From a virus, in the IMG/VR virus record IMGVR_UViG_3300030012_002060, positions 1-34,614 of that record: a stretch of 34,614 nt of DNA; one strand, given 5' to 3'. The position numbers were made by a program, and so were the translations under genes. Position 1 is the stretch's first letter, and each line of letters opens with the position of its first letter. The notes under the pieces are model-generated. The model was not told the origin of the DNA. It ran no database searches and saw only the letters and a program-made list of their open reading frames with translations. Positions 26,876-34,614 of this stretch are shown here, piece by piece.

Positions 26876-26903
26876 TTATTTGACGATAAGTATTAAATAT
26901 AAT
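26876..26903 (+). promoter_or_regulatory. weak promoter candidate before the tail tube gene
   Basis: TTATTT at 26876-26881 and a consensus TATAAT at 26898-26903 are 16 bases apart; a TTGACG also overlaps the first box but with only 12 bases to TATAAT. The 52-base gap here is one of the largest in the head-tail operon and precedes a highly expressed gene. The call is weak because the region is AT-rich. Confidence 0.3.
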
Positions 26904-26927
26904 AAAAGCTAATTCATAGGAGGAAAA

Positions 26928-27314
26928 ATGGCTGTACATCATGGAAAAGAAGGAGAAGTTACAGTAGGAGGTTCAGCAGTTGGCGAACTTACAAACTTCA
27001 CTTTAGAAACTACAGGAGATGTTGTTGAAAGCACAAAAATGGCAGATGGTGCAAAATCATTTGTAGCTGGTAGAACATCTTTTAGTGGAACTTTAGACAT
27101 GCACTTTGACGAAGCTGATAGTGTGCAAACACAATTAACTGCTGGTGCTAGTGTTACTTTCAAATTATTACCTGAAGGAAGTCAATCAGGCGATAGAAAA
27201 TTTGAAGGTGCTGGTATCATTACAGGAATGTCAGTTACTCAACCGTTAGACGGAATCGTAGCAAGAAGCGTTACTTTTCAAGGAACTGGTGCATTGACAA
27301 TAGGAACTGAATAA
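26928..27314 (+). CDS. major tail (tube) protein, 128 aa
   Basis: A 128-residue protein of the siphovirus tail tube type. It is beta-rich with clear landmarks: GEVTVGGSAVGELTNFTLE, ETTGDVVESTKMADGAKSF, TSFSGTLDMHFDEAD and a final ARSVTFQGTGALTI. Such short tube subunits form stacked hexameric rings around the tape measure. The ribosome-binding site is the strongest in the operon (ATAGGAGGAAAA). Gene order (before the frameshifted chaperone and tape measure) supports it. Confidence 0.85.
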   Translation: MAVHHGKEGEVTVGGSAVGELTNFTLETTGDVVESTKMADGAKSFVAGRTSFSGTLDMHFDEADSVQTQLTAGASVTFKLLPEGSQSGDRKFEGAGIITGMSVTQPLDGIVARSVTFQGTGALTIGTE

Positions 27315-27320
27315 TAATTT

Positions 27321-27674
27321 ATGTCAATAATAGATCGAGTCAAAACACATTTTGATTCTCTAAAGACTATAACTATTGAAGTTCCAGAGTGGGAAGATGA
27401 AGAGGGAAAACCCTCTATATTCTATTCCGAGCCATTAACTCTTGAAGAGAAAAACATAATCTTTAAAAAGTCTAATAATTTTACTGACTTAACCGTACTT
27501 GTTGATTTATTGGTAATGAAACTTCAAGTTAAGGATGAGAAGGGTAATCTTAAAAAAGCGTTTAAATTAGAAGATAAATTTGAATTAAGACGTAAAGCTG
27601 ACTCTAATGTAATCGCTGGTATCTCAAATAAAATACTAGCTGATGCAAATTACGAGGAAGCTGAAAAAAAGTAA
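27321..27674 (+). CDS. tail assembly chaperone, short form (lambda G-like), 117 aa
   Basis: The zero-frame product of the two-form tail chaperone gene. It is 117 residues, with a beta-type start (TITIEVPEWEDEEGK), the SEPLTLEEKNIIFKKS segment and helical C-terminal half ending SNKILADANYEEAEKK. The gene lies between the tail tube and the tape measure, the standard position of lambda G-type chaperones, which keep the tape measure soluble during tail assembly. The last codons GAA AAA AAG contain a slippery heptamer used to make the longer form at 27321-27844. Confidence 0.8.
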   Translation: MSIIDRVKTHFDSLKTITIEVPEWEDEEGKPSIFYSEPLTLEEKNIIFKKSNNFTDLTVLVDLLVMKLQVKDEKGNLKKAFKLEDKFELRRKADSNVIAGISNKILADANYEEAEKK

Positions 27675-27844
27675 ATAGCGACCCTAACATTCAATCTATT
27701 TTAGTGGTCGCTGATAGACTAAAACTTCCAATACAAAAAGTTTTAGATATGCCTATACTTCATTTTAATCTATGGTTAGCTTACTTGAAAAAAGAACAAG
27801 AAGAGTATAAAAACCAAGAGAACATAGCAAAGTATAAGAAGTAA
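27321..27844 (+). CDS. tail assembly chaperone, -1 frameshift fusion (lambda GT-like), 174 aa
   Basis: The long form made by -1 ribosomal frameshifting at A AAA AAG (27665-27671), just before the zero-frame stop. After the shift, reading continues from base 27671 for 57 codons to TAA at 27842-27844. The extension (VNSDPNIQSILVVADRLKLP onward, ending IAKYKK) is protein-like, with FNLWLAYLKKEQEEY, and has no ATG start or ribosome site of its own. Its end is four bases before the tape measure start. The G/GT ratio is conserved in long-tailed phages and is needed for tail assembly. Coordinates span both frames; residues 1-117 are zero frame. Confidence 0.85.
27665..27712 (+). other. programmed -1 frameshift signal
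   Basis: Canonical slippery heptamer A AAA AAG at 27665-27671 in the correct codon phase, a five-base spacer, then a stem of AGCGACC (27677-27683) and GGTCGCT (27706-27712) with a 22-base loop. The zero-frame stop TAA lies directly after the heptamer. Spacing and order match known bacterial and phage -1 frameshift cassettes. Confidence 0.85.
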
Positions 27845-27848
27845 ATAA

Positions 27849-29693
27849 ATGGCGAATCAAACACTTAAAATAGATGTAGTAGCACAAGATAAAACCAAAC
27901 AAGCTCTTAATAGAGTTCAAGGTGGTTTGCAAAAAGTAAGACAATCAGTATTTAATTTAAGAAATGCTTTTATAGGTCTTGGTGCTGGTGTAGTTGTAAA
28001 AGGTTTTTTTGATGCTGGGATACAAATAGAAAATCTTGGTGTTCAATTAAATGCTCTTACAGGATCAGCTGCTAATGGACAAAAGGCACTAAAACAAGTT
28101 ACTGATTTTGCATCAGGTACTCCATTTGAATTAAAAAATATTCAACAAGGTATTACTGCATTAGCAACAGTAAGAGAGAGAGCTGAAAAACTAGGTATAT
28201 CTTTTGATGAGCTTCTAAAAATAACTGGTAACACAGCCACAATTTTAGGTGGAGATTTTGCTTTAGCATCCTTACAAATACAAAGATCATTTAGTGCAGG
28301 TATTGGAAGTGCCGAGTTATTTAGAGAACGTGGTGTAAGAGCAATGGCAGGGTTCAAAGAAGGAGTCCAAGTAAGCGTAGATGACTCTATTCTTGGTTTA
28401 TCAAAGGCATTTGGAACTGGTGGTAAATTTGGAAATCTTATAGATGATTTAAGTAAAACTTTATTTGGAACAATATCAAATTTAAAAGACGCATTTTTCT
28501 TATTTCAAGTAGAAGTATCAAAAGGGTTTTTTGAAGCACTTAAAAAAAATCTTGGAGATTTAAAGAAAACTGTTGAAACCAATAGAGAATCAATAAACGA
28601 ATTTGGACAAACAATAGGTACAGGATTAAGTAAATTAATTCAAGGAACTGCAGCTACAGTTAAATTTTTAAAAGAAAATTTAGATTTATTAATAGCTGGT
28701 TTTAAATTTTTCATAGCTCTTAAATTAGTTAAGTTTTTTGCTGGTCTTACAATAGCAATTAAGGGAACAAATTTAGCAATGCTTACTTTTAATAAAACAG
28801 TAAGAAAAAATCTTTTGATAGGTTCAATAGCTCTAATAATTTCTCAAATAGATATTTTTATTAAGAAAATAAAAGAACTTACTAGAATAGGTAGTGATGA
28901 CATAGAAGATCAATTAGCTCCTGGTTTAAAATTGATGACTGTAATTGATCGTTTTGGAAATGAAATCAAAATTGTTGTTAAAGATTTAGAACATGCCTCA
29001 AACGTAATTGAGGTTGGTATGTTGCCTCCTATTAAAGAAGCAGAAACAAGATTCCAAAAAATGTTACGTCATATTAAAGAAACAATTAAAAAGTTTGAGG
29101 ACTTAAACAAAGATTCTTTAGAAAAAGCAAAAGAGAAGTTTAAAAATATAGGGGATACTTTAGCAAAAGCTGCGAATGAAAGTATTAAAAAATTAAGCGA
29201 TACTTTAGCTAGATCTGTAATTATGGGAGAAAATTTAGCAGATGCCTTTAGAAAAATGGCACAAGAATTGGCAGTAAAAGTATTAAGTGCAGTTATTGAA
29301 ATTATAGCAAGAAAAACTGTTGAACTTATGATTGAGAAATTAATTACAAGGGAAAAGAAACAACAAAGAGAACATGCTGAAGCAACTGCCATGTTATCTG
29401 GTAATCCATTAGGTTTTTTATCATTCTTTGGTGCATTTGCACATGGAGGAGCTGTATCAAAAGGAAAACCAATTATGGTTGGAGAACGTGGTCCAGAGAT
29501 GTTTGTTCCAAATAGTACAGGGCAAATAGTTCAAAATGCAAGAGGTCATAGTGGTGGACCAGTTAGTGTTAATTTTAATATTAATGCTATCGACTCTACA
29601 GGGTTTGAGGAAGTGTTAATTAATAATCGAGGAACTATTACAGCTATTATAAACAATGCTTTAAATGAACAAGGGAAAGCGAGTCTAGTATAA
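27849..29693 (+). CDS. tail tape measure protein, 614 aa
   Basis: A 614-residue tape measure, the helical ruler that sets tail length. The N-terminus (TLKIDVVAQDKTKQALNRVQGGLQ) is typical, followed by hydrophobic segments (FIGLGAGVVVKGFF, LLIAGFKFFIALKLVKFFAGLTIAI) and long helices. The C-terminus shows the family ending GKPIMVGERGPEMFVPNSTGQIV. At roughly 1.5 angstrom per residue this would give a tail of about 90 nm, rather short for a siphovirus (rule of thumb only). No lysozyme or peptidase domain is apparent. It starts four bases after the frameshifted chaperone stop. Confidence 0.9.
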   Translation: MANQTLKIDVVAQDKTKQALNRVQGGLQKVRQSVFNLRNAFIGLGAGVVVKGFFDAGIQIENLGVQLNALTGSAANGQKALKQVTDFASGTPFELKNIQQGITALATVRERAEKLGISFDELLKITGNTATILGGDFALASLQIQRSFSAGIGSAELFRERGVRAMAGFKEGVQVSVDDSILGLSKAFGTGGKFGNLIDDLSKTLFGTISNLKDAFFLFQVEVSKGFFEALKKNLGDLKKTVETNRESINEFGQTIGTGLSKLIQGTAATVKFLKENLDLLIAGFKFFIALKLVKFFAGLTIAIKGTNLAMLTFNKTVRKNLLIGSIALIISQIDIFIKKIKELTRIGSDDIEDQLAPGLKLMTVIDRFGNEIKIVVKDLEHASNVIEVGMLPPIKEAETRFQKMLRHIKETIKKFEDLNKDSLEKAKEKFKNIGDTLAKAANESIKKLSDTLARSVIMGENLADAFRKMAQELAVKVLSAVIEIIARKTVELMIEKLITREKKQQREHAEATAMLSGNPLGFLSFFGAFAHGGAVSKGKPIMVGERGPEMFVPNSTGQIVQNARGHSGGPVSVNFNINAIDSTGFEEVLINNRGTITAIINNALNEQGKASLV

Positions 29694-30313
29694 TGAGTGG
29701 TGCATTTCCAATATCATCTGCAGCTTTTGAAACACTTGGTATAAAAACTATTCAACCAACAATAATTTCAAAAACTGATAGTGGCAAAAGATTAACAAGA
29801 CAAATTCAAGGTCAAAGATTTGCATTTACTGCTTCTATTATAACAGCAAAACGAAGTGATGTTTATGGAGAACTTATGGCTTTTATAATAAAACAAAGAA
29901 GTTCAAAAGAAAATTTTACAATTATTCCTCCCGAGTTAGAAGATGCAAGAGGTGTAGAATCAGGTACGTTAGCAGTTAATGGTTCTCACACTTCTGGCGA
30001 TACAACAATAGCCATTGATGGTTTTGCATCTGATACAGCTAATAGATTACGAGCTGGAGATTTCATAAAATTTAATGGACATACAAAAGTCTATATGGTT
30101 GTCTCTGATGTAACAAGTTCATCAAACGCAGCAACAGTAACTATTGAACCACCTTTAGTTTCTAATTTATCTGATGACGAAGTTGTTAGTTATGATAACA
30201 TTCCATTTACTGTTTATCTAACTAATGATATTCAAGAATTTGGCGTAGTAGGTGCTGATAAAGATGGTAACCTGTTATACAAATTTGAATTAGATGTCGA
30301 AGAAGCGTTATAA
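29693..30313 (+). CDS. distal/minor tail protein, 206 aa
   Basis: A 206-residue, beta-rich protein directly downstream of the tape measure, where siphoviruses encode the distal tail protein or minor tail protein M/L equivalent. The N-terminal 85 residues are followed by a second beta domain (about 90-165) with a repeated strand-turn pattern, including RLRAGDFIKFNGHTKVYMVV, which resembles an inserted barrel of the kind seen in tail hub proteins. No enzymatic motif is visible. It is coupled with the tape measure gene (TAATG). Assignment is by position. Confidence 0.65.
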   Translation: MSGAFPISSAAFETLGIKTIQPTIISKTDSGKRLTRQIQGQRFAFTASIITAKRSDVYGELMAFIIKQRSSKENFTIIPPELEDARGVESGTLAVNGSHTSGDTTIAIDGFASDTANRLRAGDFIKFNGHTKVYMVVSDVTSSSNAATVTIEPPLVSNLSDDEVVSYDNIPFTVYLTNDIQEFGVVGADKDGNLLYKFELDVEEAL

Positions 30314-30512
30314 AATAAGATATTATATCAATGTTGATGTATTAGCTGAAGAAATTGTTGATGCTAATGAGATTGATGTAGAAAATTTAAAATTGAATCA
30401 AAAGGATTTTCCTAGTAAAAACGCTAAATGGATTATTTATGATGATATGAAAATATCAAGAAAAACAATAGAGGACTATGACGAGATCACTAACAACAGC
30501 GATAAAAAATGA
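30294..30512 (+). CDS. small protein, 72 aa, in the minor tail cluster
   Basis: A 72-residue protein that overlaps both the preceding and following genes (20 and 35 bases). Its sequence is polar with many Asp, Glu, Lys and Ile, in a strand-helix-strand pattern (YKIRYYINVDVLAEEIVDAN, AKWIIYDDMKISRKTIEDYD). No family is recognised and the ribosome-binding site is weak. The double overlap and non-repetitive composition support it as a real gene; its role in tail assembly is unknown. Confidence 0.6.
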   Translation: MSKKRYKIRYYINVDVLAEEIVDANEIDVENLKLNQKDFPSKNAKWIIYDDMKISRKTIEDYDEITNNSDKK

Positions 30513-31044
30513 ACTTGCTACAGGAAACATACAACCTGTTCATTTACTTACTATTGGGTTTTCAACACCACAAAATTTAACTGATTGTACTTTTGATTTA
30601 ACATCTTCTATATCTGGCTCTAGTGTAACTTATAGTTCAAGTTCTTTTCTCTTAGGTGTAAGTGAATTTACAGAAGAGACCGATATTACAAAAGCGTCTA
30701 TAACAATTCAATTAAGTGGAGCTAATCAAACATTTATTGCTTTAGTTTTAAATGAAAATGTAGTGAATGATAGTGTTACTATTTTTAGAGGTTTTTTAGA
30801 TAGTAGTAATGCCCTTATTAGCGACCCTTTTTTATTATATAAAGGTCAAATTGATACTTTTGACATTCAAGAAACAGAAAACTCATCTATTGTAGCTTTA
30901 GGTGTAGTTTCCCACTGGGCTGATTTTGAAAAACAAAATGGCAGAAAAACAAATAATACTTCTCAACAAAGATTTTTTGCAAATGATGTAGGCATGGATT
31001 TTTCAAGTCAAACTGTGCAAGATATTAAGTGGGGTAGAACATAA
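30478..31044 (+). CDS. minor tail protein (DUF2163-like position), 188 aa
   Basis: A 188-residue protein. The N-terminus RSLTTAIKNELATGNIQPVHLLTIGF and the later SSFLLGVSEFTEETDITKASITIQLSG pattern match what I recall of the GTA gp13/DUF2163-type hub proteins, with strands VFRGFLD and DTFDIQETENSS. The final part, ENGR-type, lies before the J-like tip. It probably belongs to the baseplate hub joining the tube to the tip. It shares one base with the J-like gene (TAATG). Confidence 0.65.
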   Translation: MTRSLTTAIKNELATGNIQPVHLLTIGFSTPQNLTDCTFDLTSSISGSSVTYSSSSFLLGVSEFTEETDITKASITIQLSGANQTFIALVLNENVVNDSVTIFRGFLDSSNALISDPFLLYKGQIDTFDIQETENSSIVALGVVSHWADFEKQNGRKTNNTSQQRFFANDVGMDFSSQTVQDIKWGRT

Positions 31045-33155
31045 TGGGTTTAAGAAAATTTTTTAAAAGTGTTACTAAAATATTTAAACCAATTATAAAG
31101 ATAGTAAGTAAAGCTATATCTTGGCTTGTTCCTAAACCACCAGAATTACCAGATTTTGGAACTAGCGAATTTGACGATTTTGAAAAAGGTATTTTAGTAA
31201 ATAAACAAAGTAATGATGCTTCAATCCCTGTAATTTATGGCACAAGACTTGTCGGAGGCACTCGGGTTTTTCTGCAAACTAGTGGTACAGATAATAATTT
31301 TTTATACATAGCTCTTGTATTATGTGAAGGCGAAATCAATGGAATTACAGAAATAAGAGTAGATGACAAGGTAGTTACTTTTGATGGAAGCATGGCTGAT
31401 AATACTCAAAGGAGTGTTGCTAGCAGTGACTCTAATTTCTATAAAGATGGAGTAAGTTATATCACGATTGAACCTCATTTTGGAAGTGATAGTCAAACTG
31501 CATCAAGTTTATTATCAACACTTTCTAATTGGGGAACAAATCATAGGTTACGAGGTGTTTGTTATTTAGCTTTACGTTTTAAATGGAATCAAGATATTTT
31601 TGGTTCAATACCAAAAGTTCAAGCTATTGTTCAAGGTAGAAAAATATCTACTTTCGATAATAGCTCGAATGAAACTACAAATCAATTTAGTTCAAATCCT
31701 GCTTTTTGTTTATTAGACTATTTAAGAAATGAAAGGTTTGGAAAAGGTTTAGCACTTACTGACATTGATATTCCAAGTTTTTTTCAAGCATCACAAGTAT
31801 GTGAAACACAAGTAACACCTTTTTCTGGTGGCTCTCAAATAAATTTATTTGATTGTAACGCTGTTCTTGATACCTCAAAAAAAGTGATAAATAATGTAAG
31901 AGATTTAATAAAAGGTATGAGAGGATTTATGCCTTATGTTGAAGGTAAATATAAATTAATTATAGAAACAACAGGTACAGCTTCTATTACTTTAAATGAA
32001 GATGATATTGTTGGTGGATACACTTTATCGAGTCCAAGTAAAAGCGATAAATATAATAGAGTGATCGTTTCATATATTAATCCAGATCGTCAGTTCCAAG
32101 TTGACGAGACTCAATTTCCACCAATAGATGATAGTTCTTTACCTAGTGCTGATCAACATAATACAATGAAAACAGCTGATGGTGGATTTTTATTAGAAGG
32201 TCGGTTTGATTTTAAAACATTGACCAACACCTATCAAGCGACAGAAATGGCAGAGATTATTCTCCGTAGAAGCCGAGAACAATTATCTTTAGACATTAAT
32301 GTTGGGTTTGATGCTTATGATCTTGCTATTGCTGATATTGTAAATATCACTCATTCATCTTTAGGTTTTACAAATAAACCATTTAGAGTCATGGGTATTA
32401 CTTTTAATAGTGATTATACAATACAATTAAGTTTAGTTGAACATCAAGACTCTCACTATACTTTTGCAACGCAAACACAAGCTCCAACTATACCATCTAC
32501 ATCATTACCCAATCCTTTTGTTATTCAACCACCAGCTGGCATAACTTTAAGTGATGAAATGATTGAATATGCTGATGGAGTTGTGATTACAAGATTAAAT
32601 ATAGTTATTACTCAATCCCCTGACTCTTTTGTTCAATACTATCAAGTTGAAGCAAAAAAAACGTCAGAGGCAAATTTTAAAATTATTTCTAGTGGTACTG
32701 AATTGAGACATGAATTTTTAAACGTAATTGATGGAGAAAATTACACAGTCCGTGCTAAATCAATCAATGCTCTAGGAGTTTCAAGTTCTTTTGTAAGTGC
32801 AACTCACACAGTTGTTGGTGCAACTGATACACCACAAGATATAACAGATCTATCTGTATCAATGGTAGGTTCAAATCAAATGGAGCTGTCCTGGACCCCC
32901 GTTACTGATCTGGACATAAGTTTTTATGAGGTAAGATACCAAAACGTAACAAGTGGTTCTACATGGAACGCTAGTACACCTTTAGCAAAAGTTGTAAGAC
33001 GTAAATCAAACTCTTTAGTTGTGAATTTTTTACAAGGAACATATTGTATAAAAGCAGTAGATAAGTTAGGAAATAGTAGTGCTAATGCTAGTTTTGTAAC
33101 GGCTAGTATTAGTGGACAACAAAATTTTACACAAACACAAAGTTTTAGCGAGTAA
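31044..33155 (+). CDS. J-like tail tip / host specificity protein, 703 aa
   Basis: The complete tail-tip protein. Its N-terminal ~40 residues are basic and amphipathic (LRKFFKSVTKIFKPIIKIVSK), followed by the tip core (VNKQSNDASIPVIYGTRLVGGTRVFLQTSG near 55-85) and the GYTLSSPSKSDKYNRVIVSYINPDR hub segment. Residues ~590-700 form a fibronectin type III domain (MELSWTPVTDLDISFYEVRYQN). These proteins recognise the receptor and open the route for DNA. Residues 347-703 have a diverged counterpart at window positions 1-1074. Length is shorter than lambda J but usual for marine phages. Confidence 0.85.
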   Translation: MGLRKFFKSVTKIFKPIIKIVSKAISWLVPKPPELPDFGTSEFDDFEKGILVNKQSNDASIPVIYGTRLVGGTRVFLQTSGTDNNFLYIALVLCEGEINGITEIRVDDKVVTFDGSMADNTQRSVASSDSNFYKDGVSYITIEPHFGSDSQTASSLLSTLSNWGTNHRLRGVCYLALRFKWNQDIFGSIPKVQAIVQGRKISTFDNSSNETTNQFSSNPAFCLLDYLRNERFGKGLALTDIDIPSFFQASQVCETQVTPFSGGSQINLFDCNAVLDTSKKVINNVRDLIKGMRGFMPYVEGKYKLIIETTGTASITLNEDDIVGGYTLSSPSKSDKYNRVIVSYINPDRQFQVDETQFPPIDDSSLPSADQHNTMKTADGGFLLEGRFDFKTLTNTYQATEMAEIILRRSREQLSLDINVGFDAYDLAIADIVNITHSSLGFTNKPFRVMGITFNSDYTIQLSLVEHQDSHYTFATQTQAPTIPSTSLPNPFVIQPPAGITLSDEMIEYADGVVITRLNIVITQSPDSFVQYYQVEAKKTSEANFKIISSGTELRHEFLNVIDGENYTVRAKSINALGVSSSFVSATHTVVGATDTPQDITDLSVSMVGSNQMELSWTPVTDLDISFYEVRYQNVTSGSTWNASTPLAKVVRRKSNSLVVNFLQGTYCIKAVDKLGNSSANASFVTASISGQQNFTQTQSFSE

Positions 33156-33157
33156 AT

Positions 33158-33955
33158 ATGGCAAATTTTTTAGGTACTAGAGATGAAAATGTAGCATTAA
33201 CATTTGATTTTTTAGATAGACTATCTTTGACACTAGATACTATCACTAAATTTGATGACCCTCCTGTGAATTTTGACCAACCAGAAGGTAATTTTGATCT
33301 TGGAGGAACTGACTCTACTTCTAATCCAAATCACTTTAATTCAAATGTTCAACCAAGTGGAACGTATGACTTTAGCAACACTTTTGACGCTGGAGATGTA
33401 TTTGATGTAACTTTAGGTGCTATTGTAAGTATGACAAGTGAAGATGAATACGATTTATTTGATAGTGGGCGTGGAGCTACACAGTTTGATAATGCTAAAG
33501 CTCCCTTTGATGGAAGTCCTGAAATAAATTGTGGAGCTGAAATACAAGTTGGTTTTGATGATACGAGCTTTGCAAATATTACTAGCTTTCAAAAGATAGC
33601 TCAACAAAGTACAATTAAAGGTAGGTTTTTTAAATTTAGATGTAAGCTAACAAGTGATGACAATAAAGTAAAACCTAAAGTGCATGATTTAACTTTTACA
33701 GTCAATTTTGAGAAAAGAACAGAGACAGGAGAGGATTTAGTAGCAAGTGCGAGTGGAACTACAATAACATTTACAAATGGGTTTTTTAGGACTCCAAGTG
33801 TCGCTATTATGGGTCAAGGCATGAGTGCTGGAGACTTTTTTACGTTATCAAGTAAGACTAAAAATGGTTTTACAATTCAATTTTTTAATAGTAGTAATGT
33901 AGGTATTAGCAAAACTTTTGATTTTCAAGCAACAGGAATTGGCTTGAAATCTTAA
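33158..33955 (+). CDS. tail-tip-associated protein, 265 aa (downstream copy)
   Basis: Homologue of the protein at 1074-1874, about two thirds identical by eye, in the same position after a J-like gene. Differences are concentrated in residues ~14-50 and 70-95, while the block from FQKIAQQSTIKGR to the end is well conserved. It has no recognised domain, no signal peptide and no membrane segment. It has a TAAAT spacer before its ATG and a following AGGAGTAAAAGGA ribosome-binding site for the next gene. It probably belongs to the tail tip; the exact role is unknown. Confidence 0.75.
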   Translation: MANFLGTRDENVALTFDFLDRLSLTLDTITKFDDPPVNFDQPEGNFDLGGTDSTSNPNHFNSNVQPSGTYDFSNTFDAGDVFDVTLGAIVSMTSEDEYDLFDSGRGATQFDNAKAPFDGSPEINCGAEIQVGFDDTSFANITSFQKIAQQSTIKGRFFKFRCKLTSDDNKVKPKVHDLTFTVNFEKRTETGEDLVASASGTTITFTNGFFRTPSVAIMGQGMSAGDFFTLSSKTKNGFTIQFFNSSNVGISKTFDFQATGIGLKS

Positions 33956-33977
33956 TTAAGTAGGAGTAAAAGGAATC

Positions 33978-34292
33978 ATGGCACAAGTAAATGACGTTAA
34001 TCTGGCAAATATTTCATTCGCTAGTTTTAGAAGCGAATTAAACTCAATATTGGCAGCGATAAATTCTACTCATTTAGGAACATCAGCTCCAGGATCAGTT
34101 GCACAAGGAACTATTTGGGTTGACAGCAATACAAGTGGAAAATTAAAAGTTAAGATCAATGACGGATCTGATAATGTAGAATTATTTGAAATTGACATAT
34201 CTTCAAATGCAATAACAAGTAATATGTCAGTTACAGGAACAATAACAGAAAGCGACCCTAATGCTTTACCATTAGCGATAGCATTAGGATAA
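33978..34292 (+). CDS. small tail/fibre protein, 104 aa (downstream copy)
   Basis: Homologue of the protein at 1894-2211, with the same HLGTSAPGSVAQGTIWVDS motif, the NVELFEIDIS strand and the SNAITSNMSVTGTITE block. It lies in the same order as in the upstream copy. The function is unknown, probably fibre attachment or tail tip. Ribosome-binding sequence AGGAGTAAAAGG precedes it. Confidence 0.75.
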   Translation: MAQVNDVNLANISFASFRSELNSILAAINSTHLGTSAPGSVAQGTIWVDSNTSGKLKVKINDGSDNVELFEIDISSNAITSNMSVTGTITESDPNALPLAIALG

Positions 34293-34301
34293 GGAGAATA
34301 A

Positions 34302-34614
34302 ATGGCAAATACTTTTAAAGTCAAAACAAATGCTGCGATGCCTGCAAGTGCAGGAACACCATTAACACTTTACACAGGAAAAAGTGCTACTACAACTGTG
34401 GTAATTGGTTTAGTTCTTTGCAATGTTCATTCAACATCAGTCACAGCTTCAGTTAAATTGGTATCAAACACATCAGATACAGAAACTAATGAAGATGTAT
34501 TATTAGTAAAAGATGTATCAATTCCAGCTGGAAGTTCGTTAGAGCTTTTATCAGGTGGTAAAGTGGTTATTCAAGCAACTGATGTAATACAAATTGATTG
34601 TTCAGTTGCAAATA
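34302..34614 (+). CDS. small beta-rich tail protein, 3'-truncated by the window (downstream copy)
   Basis: The first 104 codons of a gene homologous to 2215-2535. It carries the matching VLCNVHSTSVTASVKL and IPAGSSLELLSGGKVVIQATD segments. The gene is cut by the window end, roughly a dozen codons before the end expected from its 106-residue counterpart. It has AAGGAGAATAA as ribosome-binding site. Downstream genes are not visible; in the upstream copy the next gene is a LamG fibre. Confidence 0.7.
   Translation, partial: MANTFKVKTNAAMPASAGTPLTLYTGKSATTTVVIGLVLCNVHSTSVTASVKLVSNTSDTETNEDVLLVKDVSIPAGSSLELLSGGKVVIQATDVIQIDCSVAN

Larger units (their letters stand above)
32082..34614 (+). repeat. 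downstream copy of the diverged tail module
   Basis: Diverged counterpart of 1-2535, in the same orientation and order. Homology starts exactly at base 1 of the window, so position 1 corresponds to 32082 and the offset between copies is 32,081 bases. The repeat runs to the window end and probably beyond. Confidence 0.85.

Noticed and set aside
1-34614. CRISPR array, tRNA genes, insertion-sequence transposase
   Set aside because: No regularly spaced identical repeats, cloverleaf-type sequence or DDE/HUH transposase motif was noticed on either strand.

Overview
The window reads as one nearly gene-saturated, AT-rich double-stranded DNA phage genome with a long non-contractile tail (siphovirus type). 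The structural genes run in the classical order: small and large terminase, portal, MuF-like protein, scaffold, major capsid, head-tail connectors, tail terminator, tail tube, frameshifted tail chaperone, tape measure, minor tail proteins, J-like tail tip and fibres. Low G+C, very short intergenic gaps, frequent ATGA/TAATG start-stop overlaps and many tiny Lys/Arg-rich proteins suggest a marine phage of a streamlined alphaproteobacterium (SAR11/Pelagibacter-like). The host is an inference. No rRNA, tRNA, CRISPR array, insertion-sequence transposase, integrase, DNA polymerase or RNA polymerase was seen.

Layout. 1-2535: 3' part of a J-like tail-tip gene and three small tail genes. 2535-6250: three fibre-type genes, two of them LamG-like paralogues. 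6261-9692: late/lysis block with an M15 peptidase endolysin, six tiny very basic proteins, two holin candidates, a calcineurin-like phosphoesterase and a DUF3310 protein. 9689-13113, minus strand: early operon with a RecB-like nuclease, SSB-like protein, XRE repressor-like protein, lipoprotein and small unknowns; it converges on the lysis block at about 9690. 13114-13408: divergent control region with phased AAAGT repeats, an inverted repeat and a GC-rich leader hairpin. 13409-16532, plus strand: second early block with a Ref-type nuclease, a TET-associated-type glycosyltransferase (TAGT) and its small partner, a winged-helix replication-type protein and an MT-A70 adenine methyltransferase. 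16522-20225: terminase genes with a run of small overlapping unknowns between them. 20188-31044: head and tail operon, interrupted by one reverse-strand gene (21618-22172) bounded by near-identical inverted repeats. 31044-34614: full-length tail tip plus a second, diverged copy of the tail genes that open the window.

How it works together. Replication probably depends on the host polymerase, with phage initiation (winged helix), SSB and nuclease functions. DNA modification by MT-A70 and possibly TAGT could protect the genome. The head fills through the two-subunit terminase. Lysis uses the M15 endolysin with holin(s), and the cationic cluster may add outer-membrane disruption or DNA condensation.

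The most notable points are: the window ends carry homologous but clearly diverged copies of the same tail module, offset by 32,081 bp; a complete programmed -1 frameshift signal in the tail chaperone; the inverted-repeat-bounded reverse gene; the dense cluster of cationic mini-proteins beside the lysis genes; and an apparently orphan TAGT. Function names rest on motif reading and memory of families; no search was run.
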